Of a DNA stretch of 64,000 bases, positions 50,056 to 58,369 are shown one piece after another (positions within the stretch are counted from its first letter, which is position 1; every line of letters begins with the position of its first letter). The DNA is from CAVVUC01 sp963751395. Its GTDB lineage: Bacteria; Verrucomicrobiota; Verrucomicrobiia; Chthoniobacterales; Chthoniobacteraceae. The translations under genes and the position numbers were made by a program. Under the pieces are notes generated by a model, which saw only the letters and a list, made by a program, of their open reading frames with translations, did not search any database and was not told the origin of the DNA. Location of the stretch: the NCBI GenBank assembly GCA_963751395.1, contig CAVVUC010000002.1, forward strand, positions 744,001 through 808,000, written 5' to 3'.

Positions 50056-50906
50056 ACGGCACCCTCCTTTTGCGCGGGCTTCGGGCGTGCGGCGGCATTG
50101 AAGAGAACAGCCACGCCGTAGCCAACTCCGAATGGTCCTTCGTAACAGAGCACCTCGTGTCCGGTCGCGTCAAAGCCCGTGGCACCCGCAGCGAACAGCA
50201 CGGAATCCAGTGCATCCTCGGCTGCGAGGTATTCGAGTTCGGGATCGGCCTGGCGAAGCGCGCGATAATCGCCGCCCCGGATCGTCTCGATGAGCCAGCG
50301 GTCGAACTCTGCTGCGCGCGGCTCGTAGCCGCAGGGGGCAGAACGGGTCAGCCGGTGACTCATGTCGCCGCTCGCAACAATCGCCACGCGCGCATTGCAT
50401 GCCGCCGCGGCAGCGGCGACCGCCTGCCCGAGTTCGACCACGCGAGACGGGGCGGAAGCATTCAGGCCCAGGATGACCGTCGGTCCCTGCCAGCCCGCCT
50501 CGATCGCGAACCAGAGCGGGACCACCGAGCCATGATCCAGCGACGGCTCGTTGATCTCCCACATCGCGATTCCTTGCGCCGCGGCCTCACGGACGATCGC
50601 GTTGGCAAGCGAATGATCGGTTGGCAAATCCACCCGAGCCTCCGATGCGCCGAACATCGCGAGCGTTCCGCGGAGCCGCATGACGTTCCAGATGCCAAAA
50701 GCACCCCTCTGCCGCGGCGAATGCGGCGACAGGAGCACGAGGGTTCGGGGCTTGCTGTCAATCAGTCTGGCCGCCACTTCGCGCATCGCCTTCACCGTGC
50801 CGGCGACTTCATCAATCCTTTCCCGGCCAACCGCCGGCACCAACACCGGCGCATGCGGCATCAGCGCCGCGAAAACAAGGGTCGAATTTGTGACTTCTGC
50901 GCGCAT
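50040..50906 (-). CDS. MEMO/LigB-fold (class III extradiol dioxygenase-like) protein
   Basis: 288 residues from ATG 50906, which has GGAGG seven bases upstream; this favours it over earlier in-frame ATGs. Family marks: MPHAPVLVPAVG, LVLLSPHSPRQRGAFGIW, LDHGSVVPLWF and VASGDMSHRL, supplying the metal-site histidines of LigB enzymes. In AmmeMemoRadiSam loci this fold accompanies the radical SAM enzyme. The usual AMMECR1 domain is neither fused nor nearby. Confidence 0.82.
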   Translation of the reverse strand: MRAEVTNSTLVFAALMPHAPVLVPAVGRERIDEVAGTVKAMREVAARLIDSKPRTLVLLSPHSPRQRGAFGIWNVMRLRGTLAMFGASEARVDLPTDHSLANAIVREAAAQGIAMWEINEPSLDHGSVVPLWFAIEAGWQGPTVILGLNASAPSRVVELGQAVAAAAAACNARVAIVASGDMSHRLTRSAPCGYEPRAAEFDRWLIETIRGGDYRALRQADPELEYLAAEDALDSVLFAAGATGFDATGHEVLCYEGPFGVGYGVAVLFNAAARPKPAQKEGAVWSRH

Positions 50907-50983
50907 ACACAACCTCCGCTGAATAAACATGGCACCGATGCGGGCGAAAGGAAGCCGGAGAATTTCCGCATCCTGCCGTTCCT

Positions 50984-51080
50984 GTCTCACTCCGTTTTCA
51001 ACGAACCCGTCCGGCGCGTGTCATTCCGGGCGCAGCGAGGAATCCCGCAATCTACGCCGAGCGTGAATGGTGGGATTCCT
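50984..51080. repeat. REP-like element, copy 2
   Basis: 50984-51043 is about 85-90% identical, in the opposite direction, to the right arm and flank of the 47825 repeat (TTTTCAACGAACCCGTCCG then GTGTCATTCCGGGCGCAG). The other arm is degenerate; AGGAATCCC at 51038 pairs with GGGATTCCT at 51072, inside the 3' end of the next gene. Confidence 0.65.
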
Positions 51081-52677
51081 TCGCAGCGATTGCATTCCGC
51101 CGCGCGAGGGTTGTCAAAGTCGCGACGACCACGGCTTCGGAAGTGCGCGCAGTTTTCACCGCGAGAAAATGCGGCGGTTCGAGTTCGTCGGGCGGCTGAT
51201 ATCCGCGATCGAGCATTGGAAAATCCTCGAGGCGGGCGTCGGAAATCTCGACCTCGGTGCGGGCCCGTTCGGCAAGTCGCTGTTTGATTGTCGAAGTCGT
51301 GGCGCGTGTTTCGACAAAACAATACGAGACGCCCGCGCGATCGAGAGCGCGACGAAGCGCGTCGCGCCGGTGGCGGCTGGAAAACGTCGCATCGAGGATT
51401 GCCCCGCGATGCCTCCGTGCCTGCTCCACCGCGTTTCGCGCCAGCTCCGCGTACGTTCGGCTGGTCATCTTTTCTGCATAAAGGCGGCGCCGTTCCGCGG
51501 AACTTCCACGCACGTAAAGCGGCACGCCGGCCAGTTCCTTGCGGATGCGGTCCGATGAAAAAACCTCCCAGCCGAGTTCGCGCCCGAGCGATCGCGCGAG
51601 TGTGCTTTTTCCCGAGCCGACGCGGCCCATGGCGATGAGCACCACCGGCCCGGAACCGCACGCGGCGTAACGCAGGCCGAGCCGGAAATACTGCTCGGCG
51701 CGGAGACGGCTCGTCCGTTGCTCGGTTTCCGGAACGCCGGCGGCGACTGCGTGGAAACTCTCCACCTTGCCGCGCACGTAAGCCCGGTAGCACTTGTAGA
51801 AATCGAGCAGCCGCAACAGGCCGGGGTCGCCGAGAGCTGCCGCGATGCGCGTGGCGAAATGGCGCGCGAGACCGGCGCGCGCATGGAAATCAAAATCCAT
51901 CGCGAGAAACGCGGCGTCGTTGGCAACGTCGATGTATCGGAACCGGTCGTTGAACTCGATGCAGTCGTAAATCGTCAGGCGCGACGGGCTGAGGTGGATG
52001 TGATCGAGATGGAGGTCGCCGTGGCAGTCGAGAATCCGGTGCTCGCGAATGCGCCCGGCAAACAGTGCCGCGTGCCGCCGGTAGAACGCGCTCGTGTAAA
52101 CGCGGATCGCCTCGAACGCCGGGCGGGAGATCGTCACGCCGATGAAGTCCTGCGTCTGGCGGAAGTTTTCGTCGGTGCTGATTTTCAGCTTCGCCACGCG
52201 CCCCCATTCCTCGATCTCGCGCGACGGTTTCTGCGCCGCGTAAAACGGCGCGAGCGTCGCAACGATGCGGTCCACGTCATGCGCGAACACTTCGCCGCGT
52301 TCGAGGTGACGCAGCATGAAATGGCGCTCCGGCAGCCGCCGCATCACGATGGCATACTCGACAATCCCGCCCTCGTTGCCGAACGCAAGACGGCCTTTGT
52401 TCCAGACGATCGGCACGACGCCGAGGTGAATGTCCGGGCAGAGACGGTGGTTCAGCTCAACCTCGCGTTCGCAGAAGTGCCGCCGCTTTTCGAGTGTCGA
52501 AAAATCGAGGAACCCGAAGTTGACGGGCTTCTTCACTTTGTAGGCTCGTGCTCCGGCGAGCGCGACGTAAGAGGCGTGCGTTTGAAGAAGGCGGATGCGC
52601 CGGGGTCGTTGCGGGTAGGAGCACGGATCGCCGAGGAAGGCGAGCATCTGCGCCGATGGGACGGTCTTTGTGCTCAT
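51052..52677 (-). CDS. Bifunctional aminoglycoside-phosphotransferase-like / P-loop kinase protein
   Basis: 541 residues. Residues 30-330 form an APH-type kinase fold: a YKVKKPVNFGFLDFST lysine, DCHGDLHLDHI catalytic loop, and TIYDCIEFNDRFRYIDVANDAAFLAMD as the metal loop. Residues ~345-500 are an AAA_33/zeta-toxin-like P-loop ATPase (Walker A MGRVGSGKSTLARSL, then SSDRIRKELAG, ILDATFSSRHRRDALR). The pair is a known architecture of unknown role. The ATG overlaps the TGA of pncA by 4 bp, so it is the third gene of a nicotinate-salvage operon. The substrate may be a small metabolite; antibiotic resistance is unlikely from context. Confidence 0.82.
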   Translation of the reverse strand: MSTKTVPSAQMLAFLGDPCSYPQRPRRIRLLQTHASYVALAGARAYKVKKPVNFGFLDFSTLEKRRHFCEREVELNHRLCPDIHLGVVPIVWNKGRLAFGNEGGIVEYAIVMRRLPERHFMLRHLERGEVFAHDVDRIVATLAPFYAAQKPSREIEEWGRVAKLKISTDENFRQTQDFIGVTISRPAFEAIRVYTSAFYRRHAALFAGRIREHRILDCHGDLHLDHIHLSPSRLTIYDCIEFNDRFRYIDVANDAAFLAMDFDFHARAGLARHFATRIAAALGDPGLLRLLDFYKCYRAYVRGKVESFHAVAAGVPETEQRTSRLRAEQYFRLGLRYAACGSGPVVLIAMGRVGSGKSTLARSLGRELGWEVFSSDRIRKELAGVPLYVRGSSAERRRLYAEKMTSRTYAELARNAVEQARRHRGAILDATFSSRHRRDALRRALDRAGVSYCFVETRATTSTIKQRLAERARTEVEISDARLEDFPMLDRGYQPPDELEPPHFLAVKTARTSEAVVVATLTTLARRNAIAAKESHHSRSA

Positions 52678-53285
52678 ACGTCCTGGCTTTGGATCAGGCA
52701 GACACCGGCGCGCTTCATCGCATCGAGGGCTTCGGGCAGATCACCCGGATGCGCGCCAATGCCGCGACAGGCATCGACAATGACGAAGGTCCAAAAGCCG
52801 AGCGCGGCCGCGTCGAGCGCACTGAACTTGACGCAGTAATCCAGCGCGAGACCGAGCAGGTAAACATGCGTCGCGCCCTGCTCCTTGAGATACGCGGACA
52901 GGCTGGTGTCCTTGCGATGGGCGTTGTCGAAGAATGCGCTGTAGCTGTCGATACGCGAGTCTGTTCCTTTTTGAATCACACAATCGAGCCGGCTGGTGTC
53001 GAGCGTCGGCGCGAATGCTGCGCCGGGCGTGTTCTGCACGCAGTGGACCGGCCAGAGGATTTGCTCCACGCCGTCGATCTCGATACGGTCGCCAACTTTT
53101 CTTCCGGGATGATTCGCGGCAAAGCTGGCATGGTTCTCCGGATGCCAGTCCTGCGTGGCGATGACCAGATCGAAGTGCCGCTGGAGCGCATTCGCAAACG
53201 GCACGACCTCGTCGCCGCGCGGCACCGGGAGAGCGCCGCCGGGGAGGAAGTCCTGCTGGATGTCGATGAAGAGCAGCGCTTTCAC
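52674..53285 (-). CDS. pncA: Nicotinamidase
   Basis: 203 residues. Hydrolyses nicotinamide to nicotinate for NAD salvage. Triad Asp8 (FIDIQQDF), Lys106 (QKGTD) and Cys151 (ALDYCVKFSALDA); metal segment QDWHPENH at 45-52. The start is GTG at 53285, overlapping the pncB stop by 4 bp (GTGA). An ATG upstream would run inside pncB in the wrong context. The next step in the pathway is encoded just upstream. Confidence 0.93.
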   Translation of the reverse strand: MKALLFIDIQQDFLPGGALPVPRGDEVVPFANALQRHFDLVIATQDWHPENHASFAANHPGRKVGDRIEIDGVEQILWPVHCVQNTPGAAFAPTLDTSRLDCVIQKGTDSRIDSYSAFFDNAHRKDTSLSAYLKEQGATHVYLLGLALDYCVKFSALDAAALGFWTFVIVDACRGIGAHPGDLPEALDAMKRAGVCLIQSQDV

Positions 53286-54691
53286 GGCGTTCCTTTCCGG
53301 GCGGCTGCGATGAGGTCGCTCTTGATCCGGGCCAGCCTCGCATCGAGGCGCACAGGGAAGCTTGCGGCGCCATCGAACCGTTTCACGGCAGGGTCGAGGC
53401 GGGCGAGTTGCGCGGCGGTGCGGGCTCGGATTGTTTCGAGCGAGGGCATCGGAGAAGCCAGCCGCCCGCCGAGAAGAACAGGCGCGAGCAAATCCTCGAA
53501 CGGTTCGCGCTCGTCTGCGGTTCCGCTTTCGACGTCGTAGATGAGATCCTCGACGAAGGCACCCGATGCGGAGAAAAAGCGGCGCGCCTGCTGGATGCCC
53601 GGCGTCGATGTTTTCTCGGGAACGTCGGATAGCTTGATCTTGTATCGCCACGCTTCACCGGGGCGACGCACGGCGGTGAGTTTGTAAATCCCGCCGAGAG
53701 CGGGCTCATCGTAGCCCGTGACAAGCCGCGTGCCGACGCCCCAGACATCGACCTTCGCACCGTGGGCGTTCAACCGGGCGATCGCGTGTTCATCGAGATC
53801 GCCGCTCGCGACGATGCGGGCATGATTAAATCCGGCCTCGTCGAGGAGCTTCCGAGCCTCGATGCTGAGCGCCGCGAGATCGCCCGAGTCGAGCCGGATC
53901 CCGATCATCTCGTGGCCACGCGTTCGCATCCGCCGGCCGGTTGCAATGGCGTGCCTGACGCCTTCGAGCGAGTCGAAGGTATCGACGAGAAAAATGCAGT
54001 TGTTCGGCAACGCCTCTGCGTAGGTGTCGAACGCTTCCGTCTCGCGGTCGAAAAACATGATCCAACTGTGCGCCTGCGTGCCGCTCACCGGAATGCCGTG
54101 TCTTTTTCCCGCGAGCGCGTTCGATGTGGCGGCGCATCCACCGATGAACGCGGCCCGGCTCGCAGAGAGTCCGCCGTCGATTCCCTGCGCGCGGCGCAGT
54201 CCGAACTCAACCACCGGCTTTTCTCCCGCAGCGATACAGATGCGCGCCGCTTTCGTCGCGATCAGGCTTTGGAAGTTGATCACGTTCAGCATTGCGGACT
54301 CCACGATTTGAGCCTGCAGGATCGGTCCTTGGACGCGGAGCAAAGGCTCGCCCGGAAACACCACCGTGCCCTCCGGGATCGCATGGACGTCGCAGCGGAA
54401 TTCCTGCGCCATCAACATATCGAGAAAGGCGGGGTCGAAAAGCGGCCGGTCGTCGTTGCCCCGTAGAGTTGCGAGGTATTCGACGTCGCTCCCGGTGAAC
54501 CGCTCGTTCAGGAGAAACTCGACAGCCTGAGCCAGCCCGCACGCCACGGTGAAGCCGCCGCGGAACGGATTGCTGCGGAAGGAAAGCGTGAACACGGCCT
54601 CATCCTCCGCCACGCCGGCTTTCCAGTAAGCCCGCGCCATCGTCAGTTCATAAAGGTCCGTGAGCAGCGCCAGCGAGTGTTTCGTCCTCAC
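53282..54691 (-). CDS. pncB: Nicotinate phosphoribosyltransferase
   Basis: 469 residues, start GTG at 54691. Joins nicotinate to PRPP to make nicotinate mononucleotide. LLTDLYELTMARAY at the N-terminus, FGLRRAQGIDGG, GTQAHSWIMF (the His usually phosphorylated in ATP-dependent turnover), IRLDSGDL and VWGVGTRLVTGYDEPALGGIYKL are family signatures. It begins the pncB-pncA-kinase operon, divergent from the aminotransferase gene across 125 bp (54692-54816), which must hold both promoters. Confidence 0.94.
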   Translation of the reverse strand: MRTKHSLALLTDLYELTMARAYWKAGVAEDEAVFTLSFRSNPFRGGFTVACGLAQAVEFLLNERFTGSDVEYLATLRGNDDRPLFDPAFLDMLMAQEFRCDVHAIPEGTVVFPGEPLLRVQGPILQAQIVESAMLNVINFQSLIATKAARICIAAGEKPVVEFGLRRAQGIDGGLSASRAAFIGGCAATSNALAGKRHGIPVSGTQAHSWIMFFDRETEAFDTYAEALPNNCIFLVDTFDSLEGVRHAIATGRRMRTRGHEMIGIRLDSGDLAALSIEARKLLDEAGFNHARIVASGDLDEHAIARLNAHGAKVDVWGVGTRLVTGYDEPALGGIYKLTAVRRPGEAWRYKIKLSDVPEKTSTPGIQQARRFFSASGAFVEDLIYDVESGTADEREPFEDLLAPVLLGGRLASPMPSLETIRARTAAQLARLDPAVKRFDGAASFPVRLDARLARIKSDLIAAARKGTP

Positions 54692-54816
54692 CGGGTAATC
54701 TTGATGCCGGTTCGCGTGGAACGCCAGTCTCGATCACGATGACGCAGCAGATTTGCCCCGGCGTTGTAAAATTCTTGCCCTTACTCGCGGTCCTTCGGTT
54801 ACAATGCGCGGCTTCC

Positions 54817-55890
54817 ATGACACCTCACACCAAACTATTCATTCCGGGCCCGGTCGAAGTATCGGCGAAAACTTTCGCGGCATTCAGCAAACCGATGATC
54901 GGCCATCGGAGCGGCGATTTCAAAAAACTCTACGGCGCGATTCATCCACGGCTGCAGCAGCTTTTCGGAACGAAGCAGCCGGTGTTCATTTCCACGTCGT
55001 CGGCATGGGGCGTGATGGAAGGTGCGATTCGCAACGTCGTGGCGAAGCGCGTTCTCAACTGCATGTGCGGCGCTTTTTCCGACAAATGGTTCGACGTGAG
55101 CCAGCGCTGCGGCAAGCAGGCCGAGGCATTGCAGGTCGAGTGGGGCCAGCCGATCCTGCCAGAGGCGCTCGATGCGAAACTCGCGACGGGCGGGTTCGAC
55201 GCGGTCACGATCATTCACAACGAAACCTCGACCGGCGTGATGAGCCCCATCGCCGGGTTGTGCGCAGTGCTTCGCAAATATCCCGATGTGATCTCGATCG
55301 TCGATAGCGTGTCGTCGTTTTCCGCCGTGCCGATTCCGATGGATGAACTCGGGATCGACGTGCTTCTGAGCGGCAGCCAGAAGGCACTCGCGCTGCCGCC
55401 GGGAATGGCGCTGTTCTCCGTGTCCAACCGTGCATTCGAGCGCGCGAAGACGCTGAAGGACCGCGGTTACTACTTCGACTTCCTCGAGTTCAAAAAGAAC
55501 CAGGCCGACGACATGACGCCGAGCACGCCGGTGATCTCGCACATTTACGCGCTGCAATCGAAGCTCGACGACATCTTCGCCGAAGGCGTCGAGGCGCGTC
55601 ATGCGCGTCACGCCAAGCTGAACGGCATCGTCGCCGACTGGGTGAAGCGCAACGGTTTCGAGTTCTTCGCGAAGGAGGGCTACCGCTCGAAATCGCTGAC
55701 CTGCGTGGCGAACAGCAAAGGCATCGACGTGCCTGCGCTGATCGCAAAGCTGAAGGAGAAATACCACTGCGTCATCGACGGCGGCTACGGCAAGCTGAAG
55801 GGCAAGACGTTCCGCATTTCCAACATGGGCGATGAAACGGAAGAGACGATCACGCAGTTGCTGTCGTGGATCGACGACTGCCTGAAATAG
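54817..55890 (+). CDS. Class V aminotransferase (serine/alanine-glyoxylate type)
   Basis: 357 residues from ATG 54817. PLP-dependent: FIPGPVEVSAKTF and MIGHRSGDFKKLY at the N-terminus, HNETSTGVMSP, DSVSSFSAVPIPMDELGIDVLLSGSQKALALPPGMA with Lys as the PLP lysine. C-terminal FRISNMGDETEETI. Likely alanine/serine:glyoxylate aminotransferase or the phosphoserine aminotransferase-like enzyme used by Verrucomicrobia; a SerC role cannot be excluded by eye. A further upstream start at 54739 lacks family-like residues. Confidence 0.88.
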   Translation: MTPHTKLFIPGPVEVSAKTFAAFSKPMIGHRSGDFKKLYGAIHPRLQQLFGTKQPVFISTSSAWGVMEGAIRNVVAKRVLNCMCGAFSDKWFDVSQRCGKQAEALQVEWGQPILPEALDAKLATGGFDAVTIIHNETSTGVMSPIAGLCAVLRKYPDVISIVDSVSSFSAVPIPMDELGIDVLLSGSQKALALPPGMALFSVSNRAFERAKTLKDRGYYFDFLEFKKNQADDMTPSTPVISHIYALQSKLDDIFAEGVEARHARHAKLNGIVADWVKRNGFEFFAKEGYRSKSLTCVANSKGIDVPALIAKLKEKYHCVIDGGYGKLKGKTFRISNMGDETEETITQLLSWIDDCLK

Positions 55891-55958
55891 GGCAGTGTGT
55901 GGCGCGCTTGCCTTTTGGATGAGGTCTTCGGGAGCTTTTGAGCATAGCTCTGGCCCTC

Positions 55959-56447
55959 CTACTCATCGAAAGATTTACGAATCAATTCCCAGTTGTCTCG
56001 GAATTGTTGGAGGTGACGACGGTTGACTGTGCAATGCAGTGATTCAGTTCTATTTGGGCGCTTGCGACTCTTGTAAACCTGAAATGTGTGCTCTTGGAGG
56101 TCTTGGAGAGTGAATACATAAACCTCATCACCTGCCTCATCGCTGCCGAGCAGAATATAAACACAAACAAGATTCGGACTCGGAAGCGTTTTCTTACCTA
56201 GAATGCGCTGAACTCCGTCGATGATCTCAATCTCCAAAAATGCGCCTGCCGAATACTGCCAGTCTCCGCCATTGATTGTCTTCACTTGGATGGGAATGGT
56301 GAAGCCTAGTTCGTTCGCAGCAAGAAGATCAAAAAGCGGGACATTTCCGGCAAACGGCGTGGCTATGAACCCCATTCGTCCAAGCTGAGCTGCCACAAAG
56401 TGCTCTCCGATCTGTCGTGTTAGTTGATTGGAATAGCCTGTAGCCAT
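55959..56447 (-). CDS. PD-(D/E)XK-like small nuclease-fold protein
   Basis: 162 residues. GEHFVAAQLGRMGFIATPFAGNVPLFDLLAANELGFTIPIQVKT has the helix - D - (Q)xK spacing of PD-(D/E)XK nucleases (here with Gln for the usual Glu), seen in restriction endonucleases and resolvases of this size. The C-terminus (VVNRRHLQQFRDNWELIRKSF) is basic and helical. It stands alone between unrelated genes; a solitary restriction-like or DNA-repair enzyme is plausible. Low GC compared with its neighbours hints at transfer. Confidence 0.5.
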   Translation of the reverse strand: MATGYSNQLTRQIGEHFVAAQLGRMGFIATPFAGNVPLFDLLAANELGFTIPIQVKTINGGDWQYSAGAFLEIEIIDGVQRILGKKTLPSPNLVCVYILLGSDEAGDEVYVFTLQDLQEHTFQVYKSRKRPNRTESLHCTVNRRHLQQFRDNWELIRKSFDE

Positions 56448-56489
56448 GATGTGGGGTGTTTGCGTTCCAACTCAAGTATTAACGCCCTC

Positions 56490-57470
56490 CTACTTCGCCC
56501 CGTTCTTTGTTGGAGCGCCCGCGAACTCGCCAATCTTCCGGAATTTTTCGTAGCGCTGCTTGATCAGTTTCTCGATCGGGACATCGAGGAGCGCTTTTAG
56601 ATTCGTGACGAGCGTTGTCTTCAGCGCCTCGGCGATTTGCGCGTGGTCGGTGTGTGCGCCGCCGAGCGGTTCGGGAATGACTCCATCGATGAGCCCCAGT
56701 TGCTGCAGGTCGCGCGCCGTGAGCTTCAATGCCTCGGCGGCCTCGGGCGCGTGGCTGCGGTGTTTCCACAAAATCGCCGCGCATCCTTCCGGGCTGATGA
56801 CCGAGTAGTAGGAGTTCTCCAGCATCAACAGACGATCGGCGACGCCAATGCCAAGCGCGCCGCCGGATCCGCCTTCGCCGATCACCACAGCGATCGTCGG
56901 CGTCTTCAGCAGCATCATGTCGCGGAGATTCACCGCGATGGCCTCCGAGATGTGGCGCTCCTCCGCGCCCACGCCCGGATACGCGCCGGGAGTGTCGATG
57001 AGCGTGATGAGCGGGAGGCTGAACTTTTCGGCGAGCCGCATGAGGCGAAGCGCCTTGCGGTAACCCTCGGGATGGGCGCTGCCGAAGTTGCGCCGCAGGT
57101 TCTCCTTGAGTTCACGGCCTTTTTGGTGGCCGATGACAACGCACTTGATGCCATCGATCGTCGCGAAGCCGCCGGGCATCGCGCGGTCTTCGCCAAAAAA
57201 GCGGTCGCCATGCAGTTCGATGAGATCGGTGAACGCGAGTTCGAGGTAGTCGAGCGTGTAAGGCCGCTGCGTGTGCCGCGCGATCTGGACCCGCTGCCAT
57301 GCGCTGAGACCGAGGTAAATCTCCTTCTTCATCTTCTCGATCTTTGCCTGCATCGCTTTCACCTCCGGGTCGAGGTTGATGTCCTGCGCCTTGGAATGTT
57401 TTTTCAGATCCTCCAGCTTGCGCTCGAGTTCGTCGATGGGCTTTTCGAAATCCAACAGTTGCGGTTTCAT
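56490..57470 (-). CDS. accA: Acetyl-CoA carboxylase carboxyltransferase subunit alpha
   Basis: 326 residues, family length ~319. Makes malonyl-CoA for fatty-acid synthesis, with AccD as partner (not in this window). N-terminal LDFEKPIDELERKLEDLK helix, RPYTLDYLELAF, GDRFFGEDRAMPGGFATIDG, LRLMRLAEKFSLPLITLIDTPGAYPGVGAEERHISEAIA, and GEGGSGGALGIGVADRLLMLENSYYSVISPEGCAAILWK are all canonical. The C-terminus GAPTKNGAK is a small extra tail. It is followed on the same strand, in transcription order, by nothing close; the LysM gene is upstream. Confidence 0.96.
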   Translation of the reverse strand: MKPQLLDFEKPIDELERKLEDLKKHSKAQDINLDPEVKAMQAKIEKMKKEIYLGLSAWQRVQIARHTQRPYTLDYLELAFTDLIELHGDRFFGEDRAMPGGFATIDGIKCVVIGHQKGRELKENLRRNFGSAHPEGYRKALRLMRLAEKFSLPLITLIDTPGAYPGVGAEERHISEAIAVNLRDMMLLKTPTIAVVIGEGGSGGALGIGVADRLLMLENSYYSVISPEGCAAILWKHRSHAPEAAEALKLTARDLQQLGLIDGVIPEPLGGAHTDHAQIAEALKTTLVTNLKALLDVPIEKLIKQRYEKFRKIGEFAGAPTKNGAK

Positions 57471-57484
57471 AAAATAGGAAGGGC

Positions 57485-58318
57485 TTACTCGATGGTGACT
57501 GGAACGCCGCGGGCGAGCAAGGTGGAAAGCTCCTGCATCTCCTCGGCGCCCAGCGCGAGGCCGGACGGAGCCTTCTCGCCGCCTTCCTCCGGATCGGTGT
57601 AAAGCGTAAATCCGGGAATGCTCAGCGAAATCCAGCGCGGGCTGCCCGCGTAATCACGCGTCCCGAACGCGACGCGCTGTCCGCTTTTCCACGCGATGAT
57701 CTCGACGACCTTGCCTTTCTGAGGCGGGGCCGGCTTTGGAGTTGTCGCCATCGGCGCGTTCCAGGATTTCACCTTGTATTGTTTGAAAAATTTCTGCCGG
57801 TTCAAGACCACCACCTTTTGTTCCTTGCGGGCGATGATGACGGAAAACTCCGGATGCGACACGACGAGCACCTGGCCGACTTGCAATTTTCTTGGGTCGT
57901 CCAGGTTGTTCTGCTTCATGATTTGCTCGGCCGTGGTCTTGAGCTTGTGCTGAATTTTCGCGAGCGCGTCGCCCCGTTGCACGACGTATTGCTCCTTGTC
58001 GGGGCTCGGTGTTTTGGAAAAGAAAAGGTCGATGTTCACTTCGCCGAGCGCATCCCGGGCGTCGTCGATTTTGGTCGAGCTCGGGTTGTCGTCGATGAAG
58101 TGCTCGAGGGCTTTCTGCGCGTCGATCAGCTTCCCGGCTTGCTTCAACTGGATGCACTTCTCGAACTCGGCGACGCTCGGATCGGGCGGGGGAGGGAGCG
58201 GCCCCTGCGCGATCTCCTCCTTCAACAGCTTCTTCGGCTTGACGAAGATGTCGTAGCCGAAATACGCCGCCGATCCGAATACCGCGACAAAAAGGATGAG
58301 AATGATCAGTGCTTTCAC
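57485..58318 (-). CDS. Membrane-anchored LysM-domain protein
   Basis: 277 residues. An N-terminal signal anchor (IILILFVAVFGSAAYFGYDIFV), a short repeat-like helical part (CIQLKQAGKLIDAQKALEHFI), a LysM domain (QYVVQRGDALAKIQHKLKTTAEQIMKQNN...LQVGQVLVV), and a beta-rich C-terminal half without a recognised name. It should bind peptidoglycan in the periplasm. It ends 14 bp before accA, so the two may be cotranscribed. Confidence 0.8.
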   Translation of the reverse strand: MKALIILILFVAVFGSAAYFGYDIFVKPKKLLKEEIAQGPLPPPPDPSVAEFEKCIQLKQAGKLIDAQKALEHFIDDNPSSTKIDDARDALGEVNIDLFFSKTPSPDKEQYVVQRGDALAKIQHKLKTTAEQIMKQNNLDDPRKLQVGQVLVVSHPEFSVIIARKEQKVVVLNRQKFFKQYKVKSWNAPMATTPKPAPPQKGKVVEIIAWKSGQRVAFGTRDYAGSPRWISLSIPGFTLYTDPEEGGEKAPSGLALGAEEMQELSTLLARGVPVTIE

Positions 58319-58369
58319 GAACCGAAGGGATTGTTCAACTTTTTGTCCGACATCGTCAACTGCGCGGAC

